Source: JBPOIC01 sp052034865
Lineage (GTDB): Bacteria; UBA10199; JADFYH01
Length of the DNA stretch: 64,000 nucleotides
Assembly (NCBI GenBank): GCA_052034865.1
Contig: JBPOIC010000027.1
Coordinates: forward strand, 11,198-75,197
Reading direction: 5' to 3'
In this document: in pieces, positions 17,351-26,582 of the stretch
Layout of the letters: every line of letters starts with the position of its first letter
Position numbering within the stretch: the first letter of the stretch is position 1
Made by a program: the position numbers and the translations under genes
The notes under the pieces: generated by a model
Seen by the model: only the letters and a program-made list of their open reading frames with translations
The model's database searches: none
Told to the model about the DNA's origin: nothing

Positions 17351-18403
17351 ATGGCCACGCAACCGGACCTTTCCCAAAGACCCTCTGTATCCATCCCCGA
17401 TTTAAGTTTTTTAGGCTCCGCCTCGGTCGTTCGAAAAATGGGCACTTATTCACGTGAGCGGGTGATGATTGCCTTAAAGCTCGGAGGAGTAATCGGAGGT
17501 TTACTCGTGGTGGGAATTTTAATCACGGCCCTGATCGGAATGTATCTAAGCAAAACAGTCGCGGGAGTTATTTTTGTGGCGGTGTGTATCGGACTGGTTT
17601 TGGGGGTGATGCCATATGTCGAGCAGCAGCTTTTTGAGATGCGAGCCGCTTTTGCTTATCTGGCGACAGAGATTTTAGTCAAAGGGCAGGAGGTACCGCA
17701 AAACGATACAGTGGCCTTTGCGAATCAGAAACTTGAAGAAAAACTTGGAAGTCTCGGTCCGGTTTGTGAAGTGCACAATCAAACTCGGAGTATCTTCTGG
17801 AATTTTTTCAGAACTTTTGATCGCTTTGACGAAGTTCTTCCTATCGACATCAGTTATCTTCGCTCCGCCCTTCTCTGGATCGCCAACCGCATTGCCCCGC
17901 GAATCGCCGACATTGCCCTTTCTTATGCATTAGTGCGCGGGGAAAAAACCCTCGCCGAAGATTCGAAAGATGCAGTCGCCCTGGTTGCACAAAATCCCAA
18001 AGCCATTTTAAGTTCGGCCGTTCGCTCTTACTTAGCCGAAAGAATTTATGGAGGAATTTTTGGATTTATCTTTATGGCGATTGCCTGTGTGGCCGTTTTT
18101 TCTCTTACCTACAGTGCTTCTGGTCACATGATGGCGGGCAGTACGCTTCCTGCCGAAGGTGCAAAAACCATCGGGATTTTTGCCGCGATTTTTTCTTCTC
18201 TTTTTATCGGTCTTCCGATCGGAGCCCTAGCCTCGTGGTTTTTAAGAACCGCTTATCTGGAACCCATGGGACTGGCGATGATTCTGGCGCGTTTTCATAA
18301 AACCATTGAAGGACAAACTGCCAATGCTGCGATGTTGGATCAAATTAAAAACGCCAGTTCCAACCTGAGAAATGCAGGGGGCTTGACGGGATGGTTGAAA
18401 TAA
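17351..18403 (+). CDS. Polytopic membrane protein of unknown function
   Basis: Not recognised. Two membrane segments lie near residues 42-68 and 71-92, and two more near 224-248 and 268-296. Between them is a soluble domain of about 125 residues with FRTFDRFDEVLPIDISYL. The C-terminal tail is short and soluble. A topology with four helices and one large loop suggests a membrane anchor or sensor rather than a transporter. AGGAGATGC precedes the ATG. A TTGACA lies about 80 bases upstream without a good -10. Confidence 0.75.
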   Translation: MATQPDLSQRPSVSIPDLSFLGSASVVRKMGTYSRERVMIALKLGGVIGGLLVVGILITALIGMYLSKTVAGVIFVAVCIGLVLGVMPYVEQQLFEMRAAFAYLATEILVKGQEVPQNDTVAFANQKLEEKLGSLGPVCEVHNQTRSIFWNFFRTFDRFDEVLPIDISYLRSALLWIANRIAPRIADIALSYALVRGEKTLAEDSKDAVALVAQNPKAILSSAVRSYLAERIYGGIFGFIFMAIACVAVFSLTYSASGHMMAGSTLPAEGAKTIGIFAAIFSSLFIGLPIGALASWFLRTAYLEPMGLAMILARFHKTIEGQTANAAMLDQIKNASSNLRNAGGLTGWLK

Positions 18404-18440
18404 GTAGTGGTGCATTCCACCTAAACACAGTGCGGGGCTT

Positions 18441-18752
18441 ATGTGTGCAATGGAAAATGGGTTGGAGGTTTACAAACGACACTGCGATACGGAATATGAG
18501 CGCAGCGGGGTTTCTAATTTTTTCCTCAAACCCTTGTGGGATTGGCGTAAGATTCAAGTGACCATCCAGATAACAAAGATCGATTGGGCACAGGCGGCCA
18601 AGAAGCTTGCGGATCACGAGTCTCCGGAAGCGGGCAAGAGAGTGTTGATCTTGGAAAAGCAGATAGAGACTGCATTGGCTGGCAATGCATCACACGCCCA
18701 GGCATGGGAGTTGATTGAACAGGTTCAAATTGAAGTCCTGGCAAGAATATGA
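18441..18752 (+). CDS. Possible small orphan protein
   Basis: A 103-codon frame with a plausible helical C-terminal half (AAKKLADHESPEAGKRVLIL onward) but no ribosome-binding site and no recognised family. It follows the membrane-protein gene by 37 bases. An internal ATG three codons in is an alternative start. The first half has unusual composition (several Cys and Trp). Coding status is uncertain. Confidence 0.3.
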   Translation: MCAMENGLEVYKRHCDTEYERSGVSNFFLKPLWDWRKIQVTIQITKIDWAQAAKKLADHESPEAGKRVLILEKQIETALAGNASHAQAWELIEQVQIEVLARI

Positions 18753-18842
18753 CTTGAATTGATTGCGGAGACCTTCTTGAAAAACAGGAAATCTCAATGC
18801 TGTCTTGGTAAAATACCCGAAAAATAAGGATTTGGATTTTTT

Positions 18843-18878
18843 AAAAAAAAACTCCAGATCCCATCGGAATCTGGAGTT
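18843..18878 (-). terminator. Intrinsic terminator of rplM-rpsI
   Basis: Read on the minus strand, AACTCCAGAT and ATCTGGAGTT pair perfectly over 10 bases with a 9-base loop and run into a T8-9 tract. It lies 27 bases past the rpsI stop. Confidence 0.9.
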
Positions 18879-18904
18879 GGATGAACTTGAAAAGCGAAAG
18901 GGAA

Positions 18905-19303
18905 TTAGCGCTTGCTGTACTGAGTGGAACGACGGGCACCGCGATGACCGTATTTTTTACGCTCTTTGCGACGGCTATCTCGAGTTAAATATCCGCTCTT
19001 TCTTAAGGGCTTACGATAATCCTGATTTAATTCCAGCAAGGCTCTGGCAATTCCATGACGAATTGCACCTGCCTGACCAGAAAGCCCGCCTCCTTCGACG
19101 TTGGCAGTCACATCAAATTTTCCGACATTTCCGGTAGCCTCCAACGGCTGGTTGACAATCATACGAAGAGTCGGACGACCAAAGTACTTGTCCAACCCAT
19201 CGCGACCATTAACGACAAACTTTCCACTTCCTGGTATCACCTGGACGCGAGCTGCGGATGTTTTTCTTTTTCCTGTTCCAAAAAATCTTTTGATGGCTGC
19301 CAT
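18905..19303 (-). CDS. rpsI: 30S ribosomal protein S9
   Basis: S9 of the small subunit. It shows GTGKRKTSAARV near the N-terminus, GRPTLRMIVNQPL, GGGLSGQAGAIRHGIARAL, and the basic tail ending RRSTQYSKR, which reaches the P-site tRNA. The frame is open 11 codons upstream from a TTG, but the ATG at 19303 gives the usual 132 residues. It is transcribed after rplM with a 34-base gap and ends at a strong terminator. Confidence 0.98.
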   Translation of the reverse strand: MAAIKRFFGTGKRKTSAARVQVIPGSGKFVVNGRDGLDKYFGRPTLRMIVNQPLEATGNVGKFDVTANVEGGGLSGQAGAIRHGIARALLELNQDYRKPLRKSGYLTRDSRRKERKKYGHRGARRSTQYSKR

Positions 19304-19337
19304 TGCTGAACTTTCTTTTTCTTTAAGGATGATCAAA

Positions 19338-19772
19338 TTACGCCTTCAACTCGCATACTGTAGGCTTTTGTGCCTCATGGGGATGAGAGGATCCAGCATA
19401 AACTTTTAGTTTTTTAAGCATGCTCCGGCCCAAAGGAGTGTTTGGAATCATTCCTTTGACAGCCAGGGTGATTAGCTCTTCGGGGTGCCTTTTTAAAAGC
19501 TCTCCCGCAGAGAAGGTTTTCAAACCTCCAATATAACCTGAGTGTTTATTGTATTTTTTGTCGATTAACTTATTGCCCGTGAGCTTGATCTGATCGGCAT
19601 TAATAGCGATCACAAAATCACCGGTATCGATATGAGGGGTATAGCTGGGCTTTGTTTTTCCACGAAGGATTTTGGCAATCTGGGTTGCTGCACGACCGAG
19701 AACTTGTCCTTTCAGGTCAATCAGTTGCCATTTGCGTTCGACTTCGCCTGTTTTTGCACTGTAGGTTTTCAT
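19338..19772 (-). CDS. rplM: 50S ribosomal protein L13
   Basis: Large-subunit protein L13, an early assembly protein. The translation MKTYSAKTGEVERKWQLID, then GRAATQIAKILRGK, YTPHIDTGDFVI and GMIPNTPLGRSM are family hallmarks. Upstream in-frame starts exist, but Met at 19772 matches the conserved family start (144 residues). The start has only weak Shine-Dalgarno complementarity. A sigma-70 promoter and a leader stem-loop precede it. Confidence 0.98.
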   Translation of the reverse strand: MKTYSAKTGEVERKWQLIDLKGQVLGRAATQIAKILRGKTKPSYTPHIDTGDFVIAINADQIKLTGNKLIDKKYNKHSGYIGGLKTFSAGELLKRHPEELITLAVKGMIPNTPLGRSMLKKLKVYAGSSHPHEAQKPTVCELKA

Positions 19773-19803
19773 GAGAATCACTGACATTAAAAAATGAATA
19801 CAT

Positions 19804-19833
19804 ACCCTGCCTATACAAATCACTTAGCAGGGT
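19804..19833 (-). promoter_or_regulatory. Stem-loop in the rplM 5' leader
   Basis: On the minus strand ACCCTGC and GCAGGGT pair over 7 bases with a 16-base loop, between the predicted start of transcription and the rplM ATG. The position suits a ribosomal-protein autoregulatory leader, but it is not a recognised family. Confidence 0.4.
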
Positions 19834-19849
19834 GCCACGAAAGTGCCAG

Positions 19850-19879
19850 TCTATAGAAGATAACAAAGAATTTTGTCAA
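19850..19879 (-). promoter_or_regulatory. Sigma-70 promoter of rplM-rpsI
   Basis: On the minus strand a perfect TTGACA (-35) is followed after 18 bases by TATAGA (-10), about 78 bases before the rplM ATG. Confidence 0.65.
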
Positions 19880-19939
19880 GAAAGACTTCCTGGAAAGAGT
19901 TACCAAGGAAAAGGACTTTTTGAAGAGAAAAAGGTAGGT

Positions 19940-21568
19940 TTATAAATCCTGCACCCGAATCAAATGAGCCCCAGGAACCATTGAGGCGGTCCCCATCAAC
20001 GTAATACTCTCTTCATTTTCGAAAAGTGTATCCGCTGTAATCAGGCTATAATTGGCACTCATTGCAGCAATCGACTGGCTGGAGGGAACCTGAGAGAGGG
20101 TAGACACCGCCGGCCCGGAAAGCGTCGTCCCACGGTTGTCATCCTGTGAAGATCTCAGATTAATACCTGAAAAATTATATCTTCTATCTGTCGAAAGCCC
20201 TGTATTTGAAAGATAAAGGGCCACAAAAAAGTCACTGGCAATTGAATCAATCGTTTCTCCGCTCACTTCTTCTATCGAATCCAAACCCGTTCGATTGTTT
20301 TCATGAAGTTTACGAATCAAATCTTTTCCGCTCGCAATCCCAGCAAATCGTCCATGATCAGCCTGCTCATAAAGGTAGCGATACCAAAGATAGGAACATC
20401 CTCGCTGAGCCAGATTCGTCCCCCCAGTAAAAGATGCAAGCTGCGAACCCAAGCAGAGATTGACTCGTGAGGGATTTTCCATGCTGACGGATTCAAAGTC
20501 GTTATAGAGATCTTCCGCCAGGTGGCTTTGACCTTCATTAGCCCATCCTGGATCCGTAGCACCATTTTTCATATGGTAATTGATTGCATGCTGAATCTCG
20601 TGTGGCATGCAGTGGGGGCCGGTGTTGGAAATATAAAAACTTCGAGGAATGGGAACTCCCCAGATTCCACTTGGATCAGGAACATGGCAATAAATGTATT
20701 CACCCATATTTGAAGAAGCTGCAGAGGTAAGATCTCCCCCGAAAAAATATCCCGTCACAATGCCACCACTACCTCCCAGACCATTCAGAACTGGGCTAAA
20801 AACAATGTACATTTTACCGTTTCCATCTACATCTGAAACATCTCCAAAGGCTGCATGCTCGGCTTCTACATTCGATTCGAGAGGGTCTATTAAATCTTCA
20901 ATTTCCCGATTGGATATCAAACTACTGGCATTGTTATCTCTTAAAACAATGAAATGGTCGGTTATATAGACCACCTGAGTCATCACGGAGGTATAACTTT
21001 CAGTAGAGCTCAATGAATTTAACACCTTCACTGACTTGGTATCCCCTACCGAAAGGGAGGACTCCAACTCTGAACCAATTCCCAGGTGACGTGACCTTTC
21101 AAATTCAGAAGGGGGCTCCAGATTGCGTTCGACCCTTCTTAGCATCTCATGAAACTCTTCAGTTTTCTCATAGGGAGAGGAGGATCGATCTTGTAATCCC
21201 TTAATTGTCCTATCCTCATCAACACCTCCATCTTCTTCAGAAGGCTCAGGAACAAAAGAATTTTGAAGACTGGCACTAAACGAGCCGCTCGTGCGAGAAA
21301 GTGAATAAAAAGCAATGATGAAGCGCTCATTGCCCGTGAGATCAGAAAACGAAACCTGAGCGGAATGATCCGACCCAAAAGAGACCTCTGCTGCAGAGCC
21401 TATATTCAATTCTCCAATAGTCGTCTGAATACCTTGGGCAGCAATCGTGGGTTGCTCTGACACCCCTCCTCCTCCACAACCCCATCCACCACCTACAGAC
21501 AAAATTCCCGCCAACACACTTAAGAAACATGATTTTACTCCTACCTTGGAGATAAATGAATGGCTCAT
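19940..21568 (-). CDS. M30-like zinc metallopeptidase lipoprotein
   Basis: Envelope or secreted metallopeptidase-like protein. The N-terminus has a signal peptide with a WGCGGGG segment, so a lipidated Cys near residue 31 is likely, followed by a disordered linker. HEIQH at 323-327 gives two zinc ligands and the catalytic Glu; Glu345 in GWANEGQSHLAEDL is in position to be the third ligand, the gluzincin layout seen in the M30 (hyicolysin) family. YLWYRYLYEQ lies downstream. The 542-residue length is consistent with that family. GGGAG precedes the ATG, and a candidate sigma-54 promoter lies 134 bases upstream. The substrate is unknown. Confidence 0.75.
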   Translation of the reverse strand: MSHSFISKVGVKSCFLSVLAGILSVGGGWGCGGGGVSEQPTIAAQGIQTTIGELNIGSAAEVSFGSDHSAQVSFSDLTGNERFIIAFYSLSRTSGSFSASLQNSFVPEPSEEDGGVDEDRTIKGLQDRSSSPYEKTEEFHEMLRRVERNLEPPSEFERSRHLGIGSELESSLSVGDTKSVKVLNSLSSTESYTSVMTQVVYITDHFIVLRDNNASSLISNREIEDLIDPLESNVEAEHAAFGDVSDVDGNGKMYIVFSPVLNGLGGSGGIVTGYFFGGDLTSAASSNMGEYIYCHVPDPSGIWGVPIPRSFYISNTGPHCMPHEIQHAINYHMKNGATDPGWANEGQSHLAEDLYNDFESVSMENPSRVNLCLGSQLASFTGGTNLAQRGCSYLWYRYLYEQADHGRFAGIASGKDLIRKLHENNRTGLDSIEEVSGETIDSIASDFFVALYLSNTGLSTDRRYNFSGINLRSSQDDNRGTTLSGPAVSTLSQVPSSQSIAAMSANYSLITADTLFENEESITLMGTASMVPGAHLIRVQDL

Positions 21569-22236
21569 AGAAGACTCCCTGGTGCCTATCTGAGAGACCC
21601 AAGCTTTCCGACTCTTCTGAAAAGGGATGGGCCTGCTTTAGACGTCACGTGTCTTTAGGTTCAGATCGAAATGTTTTGGTTTAGAACACCCAACTGAAAG
21701 AGCAATTGATATGCCTGTAGTGGGATAAGGGAGGGATTTTAAATATTGTATTTTAATTTTAAATACTTACACGATTATTCGACGGTCTGATTTTGTTTTT
21801 TGATCTCGCAAACGGGTGTCTTTATACTGAAAGGCGTGGGGATTTCGTAAGGTGAGTTAAAACATGATTGTAGACGAAGGAAATTATTAGATTGCAGAAC
21901 AAGGACTGATAAATTCAACCTATTGAAATTGTTTGTTTTTTATAAGATTCTGGCAAGACTATCGTGTAAAAAATACTAAGACTCTTAAGTGATTAAAACC
22001 CGACACACAGAGTAAAAAATGGATTTTTCCAGATGAGCAAAATTTATCAATCCTCGGCAGCAAATCGAAATTGGTCGAAAGTATCTCTCAATAAAAAAAT
22101 AAAAATCGTCATATTCCCGACGCCCTTCTTGCACTCTACCTTCGAAGGAGAATTTGTCTGCGGGAAGGGACTTTACCAAGCGAGGGAGGACCGACCACTG
22201 CGGAAAGAGAACATATCCGCCCAAGGAGGACATCTT
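21569..22236. other. 668-base intergenic region before the metallopeptidase gene
   Basis: AT-rich, with short open frames on both strands that lack ribosome-binding sites and family resemblance. It holds a candidate sigma-54 promoter (21701-21716) and a GTATTT...AAATAC inverted repeat (21748-21766) about 30 bases farther upstream. The part nearest 22236 shows nothing identifiable; no terminator was seen after the tyrosine-rich gene. Confidence 0.5.
21701..21716 (-). promoter_or_regulatory. Candidate sigma-54 promoter of the metallopeptidase gene
   Basis: On the minus strand AGGCATATCAATTGCT has GG and GC separated by ten bases, with GGCA and TTGCT matching the -24/-12 consensus; only the first T is A. 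The leader to the ATG at 21568 would be about 120 bases, longer than for the other candidates. Confidence 0.4.
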
Positions 22237-23370
22237 TTACCGAACAATACCTCCTCTTACCCTTCCCGAGGGATGAAACTGAGCCGGTTTTTTAGAAACC
22301 GAAGAAGGTGGGGGAGTGGAAGCGGTTTTTTCTCGAGGAGCCTGAGGTGGCGTAAATTTCCTTTCCCCTGGCTTGGGTGTCACTGAAGGGGTGGTCTTTT
22401 CCAGTGGAGTCATTACCGTAGATCTTGGAGCCCTTCCTTCTGGTGATGAGAATCCTGAAGCCCTCGAGGGTTTAGAACGTGAGTGAATGGCTGGAGCTGA
22501 GTGGGCCCCGCCAGTTAATTTTTCCTGAGATAGATTAGACGAAGGAGGCCTGAATCCTGGAGAAGAAGATCTGGAGAAAGGCGGCTTCATTGTGTTGCGA
22601 GCAGGTTCATGAGCGACTGGAAAGGGATTGGTTTTTTTCTGAATTCCAGGGACAGGATTCATGACGCTGGGACTTGGAATAGAGCGATCAACGGAATGGG
22701 GCGGGGGCGCTGGAAAAGGTTTTTTATAGGGATGGATGATTGGAGATACTGACGGAGCAGGGGTCGAATTGTAATAGTTGTATGTGTTGTACGTATTATA
22801 GGTCGTAGAATTGAAAGAGCTCGAGTTTCCCCAAGATGGATGGGAGTAGGGATGATAATGTCGGGGATAAGTATCAGGAAAATAGTATTTGCGCGGATAG
22901 CTATAAGAATATGGAGAATAATGAACAGTGGGCTGATAGTAGACAACCGGACGATTCACCCCCCAATAACTGGGCCCAAACGTATAAGACCAAACTCCTC
23001 CAATAAAACCTAGCAGGCCAGAAACCAAAAGATCTTCACCCGACAGATCCGAACGTGTCCAAACCGGAACATACGAGTCGTAGGATCGATAGCCTAAATC
23101 ACAGTAAGAACAGGAGGAATACCAACCTTCTTCAGTGTAATAGCCTTGAGATTCCCAAGGTTCATCAAAAGAAGAATATCCTGAGAAAGACTCCCCATAA
23201 ACCAGAGGTTGAGCATTCATGCTAAAAATTAAAAAGGGCTGTCGATAGGAATGATAGGAAAGTGGCCGCAGGTAAATCGTGGACTTGCGGGTTTTGGCTT
23301 CAGCGAAAGGACTGATAAAAAGAAAGGTGAAAGCGGTGATTGAGACAATTACTTTTTTAAGATGTTTCAT
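22237..23370 (-). CDS. Secreted tyrosine/proline/serine-rich protein
   Basis: No family recognised. MKHLKKVIVSITAFTFLF...AEA is a Sec signal peptide. The mature part has a Tyr/Ser-rich region (residues about 35-200, with repeated YNTYNTYNYYN and YSYSYPRKYYF runs and one Cys-x2-Cys), a short hydrophobic stretch near 112-125, and a long Pro/Ser/basic C-terminal half without predicted fold. The reading frame continues 79 codons upstream over the metG 3' end, but AGGAGGAG just before the ATG at 23370 fixes the start. It is likely exported and may be a surface or cell-wall-associated polymer. Confidence 0.72.
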   Translation of the reverse strand: MKHLKKVIVSITAFTFLFISPFAEAKTRKSTIYLRPLSYHSYRQPFLIFSMNAQPLVYGESFSGYSSFDEPWESQGYYTEEGWYSSCSYCDLGYRSYDSYVPVWTRSDLSGEDLLVSGLLGFIGGVWSYTFGPSYWGVNRPVVYYQPTVHYSPYSYSYPRKYYFPDTYPRHYHPYSHPSWGNSSSFNSTTYNTYNTYNYYNSTPAPSVSPIIHPYKKPFPAPPPHSVDRSIPSPSVMNPVPGIQKKTNPFPVAHEPARNTMKPPFSRSSSPGFRPPSSNLSQEKLTGGAHSAPAIHSRSKPSRASGFSSPEGRAPRSTVMTPLEKTTPSVTPKPGERKFTPPQAPREKTASTPPPSSVSKKPAQFHPSGRVRGGIVR

Positions 23371-23440
23371 AGAACTCCTCCTTTTTGGATCTACGGGAGG
23401 AGACTTCAAAAGTTCTTGAAGCAAGCCCTGTCTCCCAAAC

Positions 23441-24967
23441 CTATTTTTCAAGCCGGGGAAAGAGCGGATAAGCCTCCCCCAACTGATGCTCCATAGGCAT
23501 CTGCTCCCAGGAAGAAGCCTCCTGAAAAGTCTTGGGGAGCTTAAAATTAAGCTGTTCGTAAATCTTCTGACTGGTTTGAGGCATGAAGGGCTGCAGCCAC
23601 AAACCAATCAATCGGAGAGAATTGATCAAAAGATATAACACCTGTTGAAGCCTGGCTATTTCACCGTTTTTAAACAGGGTCCAGGGAGCCGAAGTAGAAA
23701 TGAATTTATCACATACCCCCATCCATTCCCACAAAGCGCCCAATGCCTGATGAAACTCCAGATCTCCTCGCGTGAAATCCATTGCCTGACAAATCCGAAG
23801 CTGAACTGCATTGTATTTCTGGATCAAGTCATCATCTTCAGGCGCCGACTGACCTTGAGAAATTTTTCCATTAAAATATTTTTTCGCCATCCCCAGTGTT
23901 CGACTGAGGAGATTTCCCAAATCGTTCGCAAGATCGCTGTTGTAGCGGGTGATAAATTCCTCCCACGTAAAATTTCCGTCCGCTCCAAAGCTGGAGCCAC
24001 GCAGAAGATAATAACGCAACACATCCGGACCAAACCGGTCGAGCACGTCCAGAGGCGTAACGACATTCCCGAGGGTTTTACTCATCTTCTCGCCTTTAAG
24101 ATACACAAACCCATGACCAAAAATCGTTTTCGGCAAGGGAAGTTTTGCGCTCATAAGCATGGCTGGCCAGATCACACAATGAAAACGCGTGATGTCTTTT
24201 CCAATGACATGCACGGAAGCCGGCCACCATTTCTGAAATTCGGCCTCGTTAGATCCATAACCAATCGCGGTCAGATAATTGATGAGGGCATCGAACCAGA
24301 CATAAATGACATGTTCGGGATCTCCTGGAATGCGGATTCCCCAATCAAAGCCAGAGCGGGAAACCGAGATATCTTCGAGCCCCTGGTTTAAAAGGCTTAA
24401 GATTTCATTTCGACGGATTTCCGGAAGGATGAATTCGGGATGTTGCGTGATGTGCTCCAGCAGTACGTCACGGTATTTGGAGAGTTTGAAAAAATAGTTT
24501 TTTTCCTGAAGCCATTTCGGTTTTTGTTTATGGCTGGGACAAACACCCTCAACGAGATCTTTTTCTGTGTAAAACGCTTCGCACGATTCGCAATACCATC
24601 CTTCGTATTTTCCCTCGAAAATATCCCCCGCTTTTTGAATCTCGGAAAATAGCTTTTGGGAAGCCACGTGGTGGCGTGGCTCACTCGTCTGAATGAAATT
24701 ATCGTAGGAGATCTCCAGCTTTTCCCAGATCTCGGTAAATTTCCCGCGCATTTCATCACAGTAAATTTTTGGATCTTTTTCCTGAGCGACTGCTGCCTTT
24801 TGGACATTGGTTGAATGTTCATCATTCCCCATCTGAAAATGCACTTCATCCCCTTTCATGCGATGAAAGCGGGCCAGCACATCTGCCCCGATTTTTTCGT
24901 AGGCCGTGCCCAGGTGAGGGAGTGAATTCACGTAGTCGATCGCGGTCGTGAGATAAAAACGCATCAT
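23441..24967 (-). CDS. metG: Methionyl-tRNA synthetase
   Basis: Class I synthetase charging tRNA-Met. HLG (the HIGH equivalent, near residue 18) and KMSK at 294-297 form the active site. Cys126, Cys129, Cys143 and His146 (CESC...CPSH) form the zinc knuckle, as in the one-knuckle type. At 508 residues it lacks the C-terminal EMAP/Trbp111 dimerisation domain. Two ATGs in tandem make the start uncertain by one codon, and no strong ribosome-binding site is seen. It is the last gene of tmk-holB-metG. Confidence 0.97.
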   Translation of the reverse strand: MMRFYLTTAIDYVNSLPHLGTAYEKIGADVLARFHRMKGDEVHFQMGNDEHSTNVQKAAVAQEKDPKIYCDEMRGKFTEIWEKLEISYDNFIQTSEPRHHVASQKLFSEIQKAGDIFEGKYEGWYCESCEAFYTEKDLVEGVCPSHKQKPKWLQEKNYFFKLSKYRDVLLEHITQHPEFILPEIRRNEILSLLNQGLEDISVSRSGFDWGIRIPGDPEHVIYVWFDALINYLTAIGYGSNEAEFQKWWPASVHVIGKDITRFHCVIWPAMLMSAKLPLPKTIFGHGFVYLKGEKMSKTLGNVVTPLDVLDRFGPDVLRYYLLRGSSFGADGNFTWEEFITRYNSDLANDLGNLLSRTLGMAKKYFNGKISQGQSAPEDDDLIQKYNAVQLRICQAMDFTRGDLEFHQALGALWEWMGVCDKFISTSAPWTLFKNGEIARLQQVLYLLINSLRLIGLWLQPFMPQTSQKIYEQLNFKLPKTFQEASSWEQMPMEHQLGEAYPLFPRLEK

Positions 24968-25004
24968 ATTTTTAAGAGAGGAAATGAGAAATTTTTAGAG
25001 CCCT

Positions 25005-25889
25005 TTAAAGGCACAAATTAAGAAACAAGGTTTCGAAGGTCAACAAAGGATTTGCGTAACGATCGAGCGCGCGGCGCGACATTTGAATGGCATCAAATTT
25101 TTTTAAGTTGGAGGCGCTGGCATCTTCAATGATTTTTTCTTTCCAGCGGAATTGAAGAAGGTCGAGCACGGGCTTATGGAGAGTCTCCTCCTGCGCAATC
25201 TGCTCGGCTGCCTGAAGCAGACGCGTCAGATCTTTCGGAGTTGTTTCAAGGGCAGGAAGGATAGCTTGGTCAACCTGCTCCCAGGCCTCATCGGCAAAAG
25301 AGGCCAGAAGTCCTGGCGATCCGCCAACCCATTGAATCAGACGAGCATCCAGAACCTTGCCCTGGGCTTCAAATACCTGACGAACCTCTACTTCACTTAA
25401 AGGAGAGAAGGGGATTTTCTGACAGCGCGAAAGCGTGGTTTTGAGCAAGCGATTCGGTGAATCGGTAATGAGAAAAATCAAGGTTGAGGCAGGAGGCTCT
25501 TCGAGTGTTTTCAGCAAGGCATTGGAAGCGGCGGCGTTCATCAAATGCGCCTCTTCGATCACCGCAACTTTCAGGGGAGCTTCAAAAGGTTTTAAGACCA
25601 GCGCGTTTTTAAGCTCGCGAATTTTTTCGATTTTGATCACGTCTTTTTCAGGTTCAATCCATCTCAAATCCGGATGTTCCCGCGTCTCTACGCGCTTGCA
25701 GGAAGGACAGGTTTCGCAAGGCCCATCTTTTGTGCGCGATAAACAAAAAAGAAACTGAATCAGATGAAGTGCAACTGCTTTTTTCCCAATCCCTGACAGA
25801 CCACAAAAAAGAAGGGCATGGGGCAGACGATTTGCTTCTGAAAGTTCTTTAAGATCTTCCCAGTTTTTTTTATGTCCTGAAAAATTCAT
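25005..25889 (-). CDS. holB: DNA polymerase III subunit delta'
   Basis: Clamp-loader subunit. It has a degenerate Walker A CGLSGIGKK near 29-37, a zinc module with Cys49, Cys58, Cys61 and Cys64 (C-x8-C-x2-C-x2-C), VIEEAHLMNAAASNALLKTL as the Walker B region, and LLKTTLSRCQ carrying the SRC motif. At 294 residues it is a little shorter than E. coli delta'. It lies 21 bases after tmk and 37 before metG on the same strand. Confidence 0.93.
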   Translation of the reverse strand: MNFSGHKKNWEDLKELSEANRLPHALLFCGLSGIGKKAVALHLIQFLFCLSRTKDGPCETCPSCKRVETREHPDLRWIEPEKDVIKIEKIRELKNALVLKPFEAPLKVAVIEEAHLMNAAASNALLKTLEEPPASTLIFLITDSPNRLLKTTLSRCQKIPFSPLSEVEVRQVFEAQGKVLDARLIQWVGGSPGLLASFADEAWEQVDQAILPALETTPKDLTRLLQAAEQIAQEETLHKPVLDLLQFRWKEKIIEDASASNLKKFDAIQMSRRALDRYANPLLTFETLFLNLCL

Positions 25890-25910
25890 AGTTTGCAGAA
25901 AAAAGTAAGT

Positions 25911-26561
25911 TTATTTTTTATCCCAACGAGACTCCAGGGAATCCCAAATCTCCTTCTCCACCGCCTCAATGCTTTGCGTGCCATCGACGACAATGAAGCG
26001 CTGAGGCTCCTCTTGCGCAATCTTTAAATACCGCGCGCGCACACGCTGGTGAAAATCCAGCTCAATGCGCTCAAATCGGTCTTGCGTGTCGTGGGTGACA
26101 CGATTGCGCTCACGCGCGCGACCCAAACCGACCTCGGCAGGACAATCAACCAGAATCGTCAAGTCGGGTTTTAATCCTTGAATCGCCAACGTATTGAGCT
26201 CGGCAATGAGCGAAGGTGAAAGGCCATGGCCGCCCTCCTGATATGCGGCCGTCGCATCGAGATACCGATCACACAACACGATTTTTCCTTCCTGAAGGGC
26301 GGGTCTCAAAACTTCTTCACAGTGCTGGGCACGGTCGGCCGCATAGAGTAGAAGCTCGCACAAGGGGCTCATATTTTCATGCGCTGGATCAAGAAGGATC
26401 GCACGGATTTTTTGTCCGATGTTGCTACCGCCAGGCTCGCGCGTGAGAAGACAAGCACGGCCTCGTTGATCCAGATGATCTTTCAGGCGTCGAATCTGCG
26501 TTGTTTTTCCGCAGCCTTCGATTCCTTCAAAGGTAATAAATATGGCCATAGGCTTTTTCAT
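25911..26561 (-). CDS. tmk: Thymidylate kinase
   Basis: Phosphorylates dTMP to dTDP. It shows P-loop FEGIEGCGKTTQ near residues 11-22, the DR motif in LCDRYLDATAAYQ, TREPGG (substrate loop), and a lid with RARERNRVTHDTQDRFE. The 216-residue length is typical. The ATG at 26549 is an alternative start that matches many family members; the upstream ATG is kept because it is in frame and close to the preceding gene (21 bases). Confidence 0.95.
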   Translation of the reverse strand: MKKPMAIFITFEGIEGCGKTTQIRRLKDHLDQRGRACLLTREPGGSNIGQKIRAILLDPAHENMSPLCELLLYAADRAQHCEEVLRPALQEGKIVLCDRYLDATAAYQEGGHGLSPSLIAELNTLAIQGLKPDLTILVDCPAEVGLGRARERNRVTHDTQDRFERIELDFHQRVRARYLKIAQEEPQRFIVVDGTQSIEAVEKEIWDSLESRWDKK

Positions 26562-26582
26562 CTGAATTGAAAATTCCTGCTG

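Noticed and set aside
21985..22233. 82-codon minus-strand frame just after the tyrosine-rich gene
   Set aside because: The nearest ribosome-binding site is 16 bases from the start, and composition and position (4 bases after another stop) do not look coding.
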